Shown here: one piece after another, positions 26,884 through 34,795 of the stretch
Layout: each line of letters opens with the position of its first letter
How positions within the stretch are numbered: the first letter of the stretch is position 1
Assembly (NCBI GenBank): GCA_965198825.1
Contig: CBDAQB010000001.1
Span: 806,001-870,000, forward strand
Direction of reading: 5' to 3'
DNA: 64,000 bases
DNA from: BOG-908 sp965198825
Lineage (GTDB): Bacteria > Pseudomonadota > Alphaproteobacteria > Acetobacterales > Acetobacteraceae
Translations under genes and position numbers: made by a program
The notes under the pieces: model-generated
What the model saw: the letters and a program-made list of their open reading frames with translations, nothing else
The model's database searches: none
What the model was told of the DNA's origin: nothing

Positions 26884-28263
26884 ATGCCAGCCGCCCACTG
26901 GACCCCGCAGACATGGCGCGAGAAGCCCATCAAGCAGGCGCCCACCTATCCGGACCAGGCCGCGCTGACTGCGACCGAGGCGCGTCTGAGCGGCTATCCC
27001 CCTTTGGTTTTCGCCGGTGAGGCGAGGCGCCTGAAGGCGAGCCTGGCACTGGCGGCCGAGGGGCGCGCGTTCGTGCTGCAAGGCGGCGACTGCGCCGAGA
27101 GCTTTGGCGATTTCAACGCGAACTCGGTGCGGGACACGTTCCGGGTGCTGCTGCAGATGGCGGTGGTGCTGACGTTCGGGGCCACGGTTCCGGTGGTGAA
27201 GATCGGCCGCATGGCAGGGCAGTTCGCCAAGCCGAGGTCGGCCGACATGGAGCAGCAGGGTGGGGCGGCACTCCCGAGCTACCGCGGCGATATCATCAAT
27301 GGTCCGGCGTTTTCGGCGGAGGACCGCATTCCCGATCCTAGCCGTCTGGAGACGGCATATTTTCAGTCTGCCGGGCGGCTGAACCTGCTGCGCGCGTTCG
27401 CTTCCGGCGGTTACGCGGATCTGCACCAGGTGCACCGCTGGAACCTCGATTTCGTGGCGCGCTCGCCGCTCGCTGCGCGTTACCAGGATCTGGCGACGCG
27501 CATCGACGAGACCTTGGGGTTCATGGCCGCTTGCGGGATCGGCAGCGGCAACACGGCGCAAATACGCGAGACGGAATTCTACACGTCGCACGAGGCGCTT
27601 CTGCTGCCTTACGAGCAGGCGCTGACGCGCGTGGATAGTACGACAGGCGATTGGTATGGATGCTCGGCGCATTTCCTGTGGATCGGCGACCGCACGCGGC
27701 AGATCGACGGCGCGCATGTGGAGTTCCTGCGCGGCGTGAAGAACCCGATCGGATTGAAGGTAGGACCGACAACGTCTGTCGAGGATCTGCTTCGGCTCAT
27801 CGCCATACTCGATCCTTTGGGCGAGCCGGGGCGGCTGACCCTAATCAGCCGCATGGGGGCGGATAAGATACGCTCGCACCTGCCGCCGTTGTTGCGCGCG
27901 GTGCAGCGCGAGGGACATTCGCTCGCCTGGCTGTGCGATCCCATGCATGGCAACACGATCAATACCGCGAAGAACATCAAGACGCGCAGCTTCGATTCGA
28001 TCCTCGCCGAAGTGCGCGGCTTCTTCGATGTGTTTGCCGAGGAAGGCGCGCGGCCAGGTGGCGTGCATGTGGAAATGACAGGCAAGCACGTGACCGAATG
28101 CGTCGGCGGCGCGCATCGGCTCGATGAGACCAACCTCGATGAGCATTACGAGACATTCTGCGATCCGCGGCTGAATGCCGAGCAGTCGCTGGAGCTGGCG
28201 TTCCTGGTGGCGGCAGAGCTGAAGACGCGGCGTATGGCAGCTCCTGCGATCGCTGCTCAGTAA
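26884..28263 (+). CDS. Class II 3-deoxy-7-phosphoheptulonate (DAHP) synthase
   Basis: 459 residues of the class II (plant/actinobacterial-like) type. Visible are QGGDCAESF (metal Cys and substrate region), GRMAGQFAKPRS, SGNTAQIRETEFYTSHEALLLPYEQ, GLKVGPTT, LISRMGADK and CDPMHGNTI, with HVEMTGKHVTECVGG at the C-terminal metal site. It makes DAHP, the first step of aromatic amino acid synthesis. It is a single gene; the TAA stop begins a TAAG next to repeat R6. Confidence 0.96.
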   Translation: MPAAHWTPQTWREKPIKQAPTYPDQAALTATEARLSGYPPLVFAGEARRLKASLALAAEGRAFVLQGGDCAESFGDFNANSVRDTFRVLLQMAVVLTFGATVPVVKIGRMAGQFAKPRSADMEQQGGAALPSYRGDIINGPAFSAEDRIPDPSRLETAYFQSAGRLNLLRAFASGGYADLHQVHRWNLDFVARSPLAARYQDLATRIDETLGFMAACGIGSGNTAQIRETEFYTSHEALLLPYEQALTRVDSTTGDWYGCSAHFLWIGDRTRQIDGAHVEFLRGVKNPIGLKVGPTTSVEDLLRLIAILDPLGEPGRLTLISRMGADKIRSHLPPLLRAVQREGHSLAWLCDPMHGNTINTAKNIKTRSFDSILAEVRGFFDVFAEEGARPGGVHVEMTGKHVTECVGGAHRLDETNLDEHYETFCDPRLNAEQSLELAFLVAAELKTRRMAAPAIAAQ

Positions 28264-28269
28264 GAGTAG

Positions 28270-28332
28270 GCAAGGTCTTCTTTTTTGAAGAAAAGAAGCA
28301 AAAAACTTTTGGGAGTGTGGGCTGGGCTTTTT
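28270..28332 (+). repeat. Repeat R6: single left arm
   Basis: CAAGGTCTTCTTTTTT-GAAG-AAAAGAAGC, then CAAAAAACTTTTGGG and a GTGGGCTGGGC spacer. No right arm follows before the next gene at 28365. The TAAG border coincides with the stop of the DAHP synthase gene. Confidence 0.85.
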
Positions 28333-28364
28333 TGGATAGGCCGCGATCCTCAACGTGACCGCGC

Positions 28365-29759
28365 GTGAGTGATCCGAAGTCGGGGTTCGGGCGGTTTACC
28401 TCGGTGTTTTTGGTTTTTGTCGCTTGCTACGCCTGGATACTGCATGGTGCAGGCGTGCGGGAGATCACCGATACGGCCTTGTACCGCACGCTTGCGGCAC
28501 AGCCTCTTAGCTTCGTTGGCGTCTTCGCCAACCAGCGCCCGCTGCTCTACCCTTTGATCATCCGGCTGTTTGGCGAGAACGACCGGATCGTCGTGGCCGT
28601 GCAGATCCTTGCCTATCTTGGGTCCTGGGGCGCGCTGGCCTGGATTTTCTATCGAACCTTGCTTGATCAGGCGCGGCCATGGCTGGCGACCGGGCTCGCG
28701 GCTGTCACTTTCTATGTGGCGCTCTATCCGGATTTTGCCGGGTGGAACCATTTGATCATGACCGAATCCTTGTCCCTCTCAGGCTTGGTTCTCATGGCCG
28801 TGTTGCTGGTGCGGTTTCTGCAAGATCGGCGCGCGCGGGACTTGCTGCTGTTGGCTTGTGTGGCCATGGCGAGCAGCCTGCTCCGCGACGTGAACGGCTA
28901 TTTTGCGTTGTTCCTGCTGCTGCCGCTCGCCGTCTTTGCCTGGCGTCGTATGGCGAGGCCGGGCATCCTTCTCCTCTCCGGTGCGATCCTGGTGTTCTCG
29001 GCAGCGTTCATGAATTGGAGCGCGGACCGGCCGTTCAGCGACCGCATGGCGGCACGCTGGATCTTTCCGATGCTCGATGATATCGGCCGCGAGATCCTGC
29101 CGAATCCGAAAGCGGTGAAATACTTTCGGGCGCATGGCATGCCGATGAACGATGCGTTGCGCGGCATGGCAGGCAAATACGCGTTCGAAGGCAAATATGA
29201 TTGGCAGTTTGCCCTCGATCCAGAACTTCAGGCGTTTCGGACCTGGCTCGTGAATGATGGCAAGTCCGTCTATATGCGTTTTCTCATCAGCCATCCCCGC
29301 TACACGTTGGGCCATGTCTGGCGCGATCGCGAGGATCTCTTCCAGGCTTTCGATTACCGGCTCGATCCCTATCCCGACACACGATACACGCCGGCGCTGC
29401 CAGCAACGGAACGGCTGAGCTACGATACGGCGCTACCGCCGCGCGTGCCGCTGGTCGTGGCGTATGCGGTGGCGATCTTCGGGAGCGTCGCGATGATCGC
29501 AGCCGGCATCTTGCAGGATCGCAGGCGCGTGCTGGATGCGGGCTGTGTGCTGGGTGCTTTCACCCTCATGCTTCTGCCGCTTGCCATCGTCGTTGAGCAT
29601 GGCGACAGCATGGAGACGGCGCGGCATGCGCTGTCGATACCTGCGCAGGCTAGCTTGGCGGCGTTGATGGTGTTGTTTTTGGCAGCGAAAGAAAGAATCT
29701 TCTTTTTTGAAAAAAAGAAGCAAAAAACTTTTGGACCTCAGCGCGCGCCCGTCGGGTAG
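28365..29759 (+). CDS. Polytopic membrane protein, possible GT-C glycosyltransferase-like; C-terminus encoded by repeat R7
   Basis: 464 residues from GTG 28365, with around ten hydrophobic segments (for example FTSVFLVFVACYAWIL, WLATGLAAVTFYVALY, DLLLLACVAMASSLL). The layout resembles dolichyl-mannosyltransferase-like GT-C proteins, with a soluble loop at about 210-330 between helices, but no specific motif is recognised. The last ~20 codons (from about 29700) are the left arm and spacer of R7, giving an odd Phe/Lys-rich tail (ERIFFFEKKKQKTFGP) that ends at a TAG in the spacer. The native 3' end was probably lost when the element arrived. Confidence 0.65.
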   Translation: MSDPKSGFGRFTSVFLVFVACYAWILHGAGVREITDTALYRTLAAQPLSFVGVFANQRPLLYPLIIRLFGENDRIVVAVQILAYLGSWGALAWIFYRTLLDQARPWLATGLAAVTFYVALYPDFAGWNHLIMTESLSLSGLVLMAVLLVRFLQDRRARDLLLLACVAMASSLLRDVNGYFALFLLLPLAVFAWRRMARPGILLLSGAILVFSAAFMNWSADRPFSDRMAARWIFPMLDDIGREILPNPKAVKYFRAHGMPMNDALRGMAGKYAFEGKYDWQFALDPELQAFRTWLVNDGKSVYMRFLISHPRYTLGHVWRDREDLFQAFDYRLDPYPDTRYTPALPATERLSYDTALPPRVPLVVAYAVAIFGSVAMIAAGILQDRRRVLDAGCVLGAFTLMLLPLAIVVEHGDSMETARHALSIPAQASLAALMVLFLAAKERIFFFEKKKQKTFGPQRAPVG

Positions 29760-29785
29760 GCCGAGCCCGATGTCGTAAAAGTTTT
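29690..29785. repeat. Repeat R7, left part (split by an IS)
   Basis: A left arm CTTC...GAAG and its spacer run to CGTAAAAGTTTT, where the IS begins. With the right part at 30716 the two halves rejoin into an ordinary two-armed element once one copy of the 8-bp duplication AAAGTTTT is removed. Confidence 0.93.
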
Positions 29786-29816
29786 GGGGCTGACCCAGAT
29801 CCGGTAGCAAGTAGAG

Positions 29817-29846
29817 CTTACCACGCGTTGCGGGGCAGGTGGTAAG
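29817..29846. repeat. Subterminal inverted repeat in the IS
   Basis: CTTACCAC (29817-29824) and GTGGTAAG (29839-29846) are perfect reverse complements with a 14-nt loop near the left end of the IS. Confidence 0.6.
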
Positions 29847-29905
29847 GCGGTGTTTCGTTGTTCGGTTGAAGAGCCGTTTCGTCGTCCCGGCCATGACTCT
29901 CCACG

Positions 29906-29992
29906 GCTGCACGGCCAGGCGCAGTCAAGGCTGGCCGCAGGCCACCGCGGAGCGGCGCGAAGCGGCCTTTACTGCGCCTGGCCGTGCAGCCA
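29906..29992. repeat. Long hairpin inside the IS
   Basis: A 21-bp perfect inverted repeat (29906-29926 with 29972-29992, beginning GGCTGCACGGCCAGG) encloses a 45-nt region that can pair further (AAGGC/GCCTT). It lies just downstream of the transposase stop and may act as a terminator or shield against external transcription. No gene is seen in it. Confidence 0.8.
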
Positions 29993-29998
29993 GGCTGG

Positions 29999-30676
29999 TT
30001 ACGCGGGGGCATGAGAGGTTAGGCTTTTCGGCGTGGCCCAGCGCTTGATCTGACGCAGCTGAGCGGCCGGGCTGCCGTAGTTGAAGCGGAATTCCGCCTC
30101 CTTGAGGAACAGAGCGAAGTGCTTGCGCGGAATGCCGTTGTAGCGGCTGAGCGTGCGTTTGGCGTGGTTCCAGAAATATTCAATGCCGTTAATGTGGTTG
30201 ATTTTCCCAGCAACAAACGCATGCTGATGGTTGATCCTATGATGATGGAATTCCGACACATCCAGCACATCGTAGATGTTGTAGCTGTCGGTATAGACCA
30301 CGGAATCGGGCACCACCTTGGCGCGGATGACAGGCATCAGCGTGTCGCGCTGTAGGTCGGGTGCAACCATCGTGTAGACGCGGCCGCCGCGTTTGAGGAT
30401 GCCGAAAACAGCCACTTTGCCCGCAGCACCGCGTCCCCGCTTGCCTTTGCGATGGCCCCCGAAATAGCTCTCGTCGATCTCCACTTCGCCGTCGAACGGC
30501 GCCTCTTCGATCAGCCGCTCAGCGATGAGCTGGCGCAAACGATGGAAGAACAGGACGGCCGATTTGGGGTTTATTCCGCATAAATCGGCCGCCGTTCTGG
30601 CAGTGGAACCAGCGACGAAAAGCTCGGCCAGCCGGCCTTGCTGTTTTTCCGTTAGGCGACAACGCCTTAGGTGCAT
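29999..30676 (-). CDS. IS1595-family transposase (ISXO2-like DDE domain)
   Basis: 225 residues from ATG 30676. It begins with a short helix-turn-helix-like region (LAELFVAGSTARTAADLCGI) and lacks the zinc ribbon of longer relatives, which fits the IS1016-type subgroup. The ISXO2-like catalytic domain has EIDESYFGGHRKGKRGRG (first Asp), VVYTDSYNIYDVL (second Asp), HINGIEYFWNHAKRTL (third acidic residue) and RYNGIPRKHF. The frame is uninterrupted. Confidence 0.93.
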   Translation of the reverse strand: MHLRRCRLTEKQQGRLAELFVAGSTARTAADLCGINPKSAVLFFHRLRQLIAERLIEEAPFDGEVEIDESYFGGHRKGKRGRGAAGKVAVFGILKRGGRVYTMVAPDLQRDTLMPVIRAKVVPDSVVYTDSYNIYDVLDVSEFHHHRINHQHAFVAGKINHINGIEYFWNHAKRTLSRYNGIPRKHFALFLKEAEFRFNYGSPAAQLRQIKRWATPKSLTSHAPA

Positions 30677-30715
30677 TTCCCGACCCTAGATCAGCTCCGG
30701 ATCTGGGTCAGCCCC

Positions 30716-30757
30716 AAAGTTTTTTGCTTCTTTTTTTCAAAAAAGAAGATGCTTACT
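30716..30757. repeat. Repeat R7, right part
   Basis: AAAGTTTT (target duplication), then TTGCTTCTTTTTTTCAAAAA, GAAGATGCTTAC. The right arm of R7 runs up to the mntR stop: on the minus strand the TAA stop is directly followed by GCATCTTC of the arm. Confidence 0.92.
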
Positions 30758-31223
30758 TCCTCCCCACAAACCGAGCAAAAGCCGAGAGCGTCCCCTCCGA
30801 GACATGATGCTCGATCCCTTCGGCATCGCTTTCCGCGTCCTCGCGTGAAACGCCGACAGCGACCAGCAGATCGACGACGAGGCGGTGGCGGGCGCGCACG
30901 CGTCGGGCGAGGTCGAGGCCGGCGTCAGTCAGGAAGATGCCGCGGTAGGGCCGGGCGGTGGCGAGGCCTTCGCGCTTGAGGCGGGCGACGGCTTTGACGA
31001 CGGTGACGTGCGAGACGCCGAGGCGCCGGGCGATGTCCACGGGCCGTGCTTCGCCGCCTTCGGCGAGAAGGTCGGAGATCAGCTCGGCGTAGTCTTCGAG
31101 AAGCTCCGTCGAGCGGGCGACGCGTGCCTTGCCGAAGCGCCGTGCCTGGTCGGTGGAGGGACCTTCGGTGTCGGCGGGTGGGTGCGCCTCGGTCGGTTGA
31201 TCGGATGGGTTGGCGAGGGCCAC
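30753..31223 (-). CDS. mntR: Manganese-responsive regulator MntR (DtxR family)
   Basis: 156 residues from GTG 31223, which has GGAG at good spacing; GTG 31247 or TTG 31268 are in-frame alternatives. The winged helix is LAEGGEARPVDIARRLGVSHVTVVKAVARLKREGL, and the metal-binding half contains GLDLARRVRARHRLVVDLLVAVGV and AEGIEHHVSE, typical of MntR. It is divergent from mntH, with a palindromic site between them, so it most likely represses mntH in the presence of Mn(II). Its last codons touch repeat R7. Confidence 0.92.
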   Translation of the reverse strand: MALANPSDQPTEAHPPADTEGPSTDQARRFGKARVARSTELLEDYAELISDLLAEGGEARPVDIARRLGVSHVTVVKAVARLKREGLATARPYRGIFLTDAGLDLARRVRARHRLVVDLLVAVGVSREDAESDAEGIEHHVSEGTLSAFARFVGRK

Positions 31224-31313
31224 GCGACTCTCCGGCCGGAACACAGATTGGTTACCAGCTAGACGCAAACTGGGGTAGCGGGCAACAGGAGTGCGTTAGC
31301 CGCTTGCTCAAAC

Positions 31314-31329
31314 TGTAGCCTAGACTACA
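31314..31329. promoter_or_regulatory. Candidate MntR operator upstream of mntH
   Basis: TGTAGCCTAGACTACA is a palindrome in 14 of 16 positions. With its flanks (CAAAC on the left, TTG on the right) it resembles the AAACnTAGC...GCTAnGTTT type of MntR box of enterobacteria. It lies 8 nt before the mntH start, where a repressor would block transcription or translation. Confidence 0.6.
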
Positions 31330-31337
31330 TTGAGCTG

Positions 31338-32639
31338 ATGAGCCTTGGCGTGTCGCCAATCAGGACCGACGCTTCCCTGACGGATCGCACGGTGATTGCG
31401 GTGCGGGAGGTGATGGCTGGGCGGCGCCGCGGGTTGCGGGCGATCCTGCCTTTTGCCGGGCCGGCGATGATCGCTTCGGTCGCCTATATCGATCCTGGCA
31501 ATTTCGCGACGAACATCCAGGCAGGGGCACGCTACGGCTATGCGCTGCTATGGGTGGTTCTCCTGGCGAACCTGGTCGCGATGCTGTTCCAGAGCATGTC
31601 GGCGAAGATCGGCATCGTCACGAACCGGAACCTGGCCGAGCTGTGCCGGGAGCATTTTCCCCGGCCCATGGTCCTGGCGATGTGGGTGGTGAGCGAAATC
31701 GCGGCGATGGCGACGGATCTGGCCGAGTTTCTCGGCGGGGCCATTGGGTTGTCGCTGCTGTTTCATTTGCCACTGCTGGCCGGCATGGTCGTGACGGCGA
31801 TCGTCACTTACGGGATCCTTCTGCTGGATCGCTCCGGGTTTCGGCCGTTGGAGCTGGTGATCGGATCGCTCGTCGGCTTGATCGGGCTTTGTTATTTGCT
31901 GGAGTTGGCGGTGGCGCCGCCGAACTGGGGACAGGTCGCGGTCGGTAGTCTGTTGCCTCGGCTGCCGGATTCCGAGGCGCTTCTGCTGGCGGTGGGGATC
32001 GTGGGCGCGACGGTGATGCCGCACGCCATTTATCTGCACTCCGGCCTGACGCAGGACCGGGCGCCAGCGCGTGATCTCTCGGAACGCAGGTTGCTGGTCC
32101 GGTATTCGAACCGTGAAGTCATTCTGGCCTTGGCTGTTGCTGGGGCGGTGAATGCGGCGATGGTGATGATGGCGTCGCGGGCGTTTCACGGCGGGCATGC
32201 GGACGTTGCCAACATCGAGGTGGCCTATTCGACGCTGATCCCTTTGTTCGGTGGAGCCGCGGCTGGGATCTTCCTGGTGTCGCTGATGGCGTCCGGCATC
32301 TCCAGCTCGGTCGTGGGGACGATGGCCGGGCAGGTGATCATGCAGGGGTTTGTCGGCTGGCGCATTCCGGTTTGGCTGCGTCGGCTGGCGACGATGCTGC
32401 CGGCCGTGGCTGTCGTGGCGGCTGGCTGGGACGCGACGCGGAGCCTGGTGATCAGCCAGGTGGTACTGAGCCTGGTTCTGCCTGTGCCGATGGTGGCGCT
32501 GGTGGTTTTGAGCCGGCGGCGTGACGTGATGGGGGTGATGCGCACGGGAACCGGGATGTTCGCCCTTGCGATCGCCGCCACGGCCGCGACGCTGGCGCTG
32601 AACGTCATATTGCTCGTGCAGGCTGCGTTTCCGAGTTGA
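31338..32639 (+). CDS. mntH: Mn2+/H+ symporter, Nramp family
   Basis: 433 residues and about 11 membrane helices. The metal-site helix 1 motif is YIDPGNFATNI (DPGN) and the helix 6 motif is VGATVMPHAIYLHS (MPH), both intact, plus the SLMASGISSSVVGTMAGQ region. It imports Mn(II). It is divergent from mntR and preceded by the candidate MntR box. Confidence 0.95.
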   Translation: MSLGVSPIRTDASLTDRTVIAVREVMAGRRRGLRAILPFAGPAMIASVAYIDPGNFATNIQAGARYGYALLWVVLLANLVAMLFQSMSAKIGIVTNRNLAELCREHFPRPMVLAMWVVSEIAAMATDLAEFLGGAIGLSLLFHLPLLAGMVVTAIVTYGILLLDRSGFRPLELVIGSLVGLIGLCYLLELAVAPPNWGQVAVGSLLPRLPDSEALLLAVGIVGATVMPHAIYLHSGLTQDRAPARDLSERRLLVRYSNREVILALAVAGAVNAAMVMMASRAFHGGHADVANIEVAYSTLIPLFGGAAAGIFLVSLMASGISSSVVGTMAGQVIMQGFVGWRIPVWLRRLATMLPAVAVVAAGWDATRSLVISQVVLSLVLPVPMVALVVLSRRRDVMGVMRTGTGMFALAIAATAATLALNVILLVQAAFPS

Positions 32640-32777
32640 GGAACGGATCGGAAGCCCCCGTCAAGCCTGGGGCTTGTTCAAGTGGCGTTCGCCGGCTGAT
32701 TGCAGAATGCAAGTGCCGCGGCTGGAGCGGGGGCGCCTGCATTGCACCGGTGCGGACGGGACCCTAGCTTCCCGCCC

Positions 32778-34448
32778 ATGCCGCCAGACGACACGCTGCG
32801 TATCGCGCTCGCCCAGATCAATCCGCATGTAGGGCAGATCGATACGAACCTTGCTGCCATCAGGGCGGTGCGGGCGCGTGCGGCCGAGATGGGCGCCGAT
32901 CTTGTCGTTACCCCGGAATTTTCCATTGCCGGTTATCCGCCAGAGGACCTTGTGCGGAAGGCGTCGTTCGTGCGCCGGTGCGAGGCGGCGATCGCACAGC
33001 TCGCTCAGGACACGGCGGATGGCGGTCCTGGGCTGATCGTCGGCGGACCTTGGGCGGATGGCGAGCGGATCTATAACGCGGCTTTCGTGCTCGACGCCGG
33101 CGAGATCGTGGCGCGTCGTGCCAAGCATGAACTGCCGAATTACGGCGTGTTCGACGACAAGCGGGTGTTCGATGCCGGGCCGGCGCCTGGGCCAGTGGTG
33201 TTCCGGGGGTTCAGGCTCGGCCTGATGGTCTGCGAGGATTGGTGGTTGCCGCCTGTGTCCGAGACCTTGTCCGAGACCGGGGCGGAGATGCTGCTCTCGA
33301 TCAATGCGTCGCCTTTCGAGGACGGCAAGGCGGGGCGGCGGGTTCAACTGGCCGTAGCGCGTGTGGTCGAGACCGGCTTGCCGTTCGTTTTCTGCAATCA
33401 GGTGTGCGGGCAGGACGAGCTGGTTTTCGAGGGTGCGAGCTTTGTTCTTAATGCGGATCGGAGCCTGGCTTGCGTGATGCCGTCGTTCGAGGAGGCGGTC
33501 ACCGTCACCGAGTGGCGCCGGGAAGCAGGCGGCCTTGTTTGCCAGCGGATGAAGCTGCCGCCTGAGCCATCGGCGCAGGCGAAAATCTACCGGTGTCTGA
33601 TGCTTGGGCTTGCGGATTACGTGAACAAGAACGGGTTCCCGGGCGTGCTGCTAGGATTGTCAGGCGGCATCGATAGCGCGTTGTCGGCGGCGATCGCAGT
33701 CGATGCGCTCGGTGCGGACCGCGTGCGTGCCATCATGCTGCCGAGCCCTTACACCAGCCGCGACAGCCTCGACGATGCCGCGGAATGTGCGCGTCTGCTA
33801 GGAGTTCGCATCGACACGGTGCCGATCACGCCGGCCATGGAGGCTTTCGATGAAGCCTTGTCGCCGCTCTTCGACGGACGCGAGACGGACATCACGGAAG
33901 AGAATATCCAGTCGCGGGCTCGCGGGCTGATCCTGATGGCGCTGTCGAACAAGTTCGGCCACATGGTGCTGACCACAGGCAACAAGAGCGAAATGTCGGT
34001 GGGTTACGCCACGCTGTACGGCGACATGTGCGGCGGCTACTCGGTTCTGAAAGATCTTTATAAGACCATGGTTTTCTCACTCTGCCGGTGGCGTAACGAG
34101 AACTTTCCGGAAGGTGGGCGTGGTCCGCACGGGCTGGTCATGCCGCAGCGGGTGATCGACAAGCCGCCGAGTGCCGAACTCAAACATGATCAGAAGGACG
34201 AAGATAGCTTGCCGCCTTATGATGTGCTGGACGGGATATTGGCTGGCCTGGTGGAGGGTGAGCGGTCGGTGGATGATCTGGTGGAGGCAGGCTACGACCG
34301 CGCGACGATCGTGCGTGTCTGGAAGATGCTTGATCGTGCCGAGTATAAACGGCGCCAGGCGCCGCCTGGCGTGAAGGTTACGGCGCGGGCGTTCGGGCGC
34401 GACCGGCGCTATCCGATCACCAATGGCTATACGGGGCTCGTGCAGTGA
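32778..34448 (+). CDS. nadE: Glutamine-dependent NAD+ synthetase
   Basis: About 556 residues. The N-terminal nitrilase-like glutaminase domain (about 1-270) has the Glu/Lys/Cys triad in TPEFSIAGYPPEDL, AKHELPNYGVFD and MVCEDWW. The C-terminal synthetase domain has the PP-loop GLSGGIDSAL, TTGNKSEMSVGYATLYGD and KPPSAELKHDQKDEDSLPPYD. It makes NAD from deamido-NAD using glutamine nitrogen. ATG 32778 is chosen; the longer frame upstream has no family features. Its stop overlaps the next gene (GTGA). Confidence 0.96.
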   Translation: MPPDDTLRIALAQINPHVGQIDTNLAAIRAVRARAAEMGADLVVTPEFSIAGYPPEDLVRKASFVRRCEAAIAQLAQDTADGGPGLIVGGPWADGERIYNAAFVLDAGEIVARRAKHELPNYGVFDDKRVFDAGPAPGPVVFRGFRLGLMVCEDWWLPPVSETLSETGAEMLLSINASPFEDGKAGRRVQLAVARVVETGLPFVFCNQVCGQDELVFEGASFVLNADRSLACVMPSFEEAVTVTEWRREAGGLVCQRMKLPPEPSAQAKIYRCLMLGLADYVNKNGFPGVLLGLSGGIDSALSAAIAVDALGADRVRAIMLPSPYTSRDSLDDAAECARLLGVRIDTVPITPAMEAFDEALSPLFDGRETDITEENIQSRARGLILMALSNKFGHMVLTTGNKSEMSVGYATLYGDMCGGYSVLKDLYKTMVFSLCRWRNENFPEGGRGPHGLVMPQRVIDKPPSAELKHDQKDEDSLPPYDVLDGILAGLVEGERSVDDLVEAGYDRATIVRVWKMLDRAEYKRRQAPPGVKVTARAFGRDRRYPITNGYTGLVQ

Positions 34449-34795
34449 GCGATCTGTTTGCGCCGGAAGGCGGTTGGCGCGTGCGCATTCTCGATCTGTC
34501 CGGCGGTGCGGAGGACAACATCGTCGAGGAGGTCGGCGGTTTTCCTACGCTCATGCAGGCGAACGCGTTTGCGCGCGCCTATGTCAGGGACAGTCTGGAG
34601 CGCTGCCGGGCACCGGGATTGTCGTCGCGCGAAGTGCTGGATTCCTGGTTCGCCTGGGGCGAGGACGTGGAAGTGCTGGAGGCCGGCGATGGCGCCTGGC
34701 GCAGCGCCAACGAGCTGGCGGGGTTTGCCGATTTGCCTGCGAGCGAAAGCGAACGGGACTGGCGCACCCTCGATCCGCGCCGTGACCTCGAATGA
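34445..34795 (+). CDS. Conserved hypothetical protein between nadE and gltX
   Basis: 116 residues from GTG 34445, overlapping nadE by 4 nt at the start and gltX by 4 nt at the end, so translation of the three is coupled. The sequence is acidic and soluble, with VRILDLSGGAEDNIVEEVGGF, LMQANAFARAYVRDSLE and LDSWFAWGEDVEVLEA. I do not recognise a family. Codon use looks normal for the neighbourhood and no signal peptide is present. A small cytosolic accessory protein is the most that can be said. Confidence 0.8.
   Translation: MSDLFAPEGGWRVRILDLSGGAEDNIVEEVGGFPTLMQANAFARAYVRDSLERCRAPGLSSREVLDSWFAWGEDVEVLEAGDGAWRSANELAGFADLPASESERDWRTLDPRRDLE

Larger units (their letters stand above)
29786..30715. 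mobile_element. IS1595-family insertion sequence (930 bp) inside repeat R7
   Basis: The ends are perfect 19-bp terminal inverted repeats GGGGCTGACCCAGATCCGG (29786-29804 and 30697-30715). The flanks carry an 8-bp target duplication AAAGTTTT (29778-29785 and 30716-30723), the size expected for IS1595-family elements. One transposase gene fills the right two thirds. The left 210 bp is noncoding and contains two strong inverted repeats. Intact ends, intact transposase and intact duplication indicate a recent, probably still active insertion. Confidence 0.95.
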
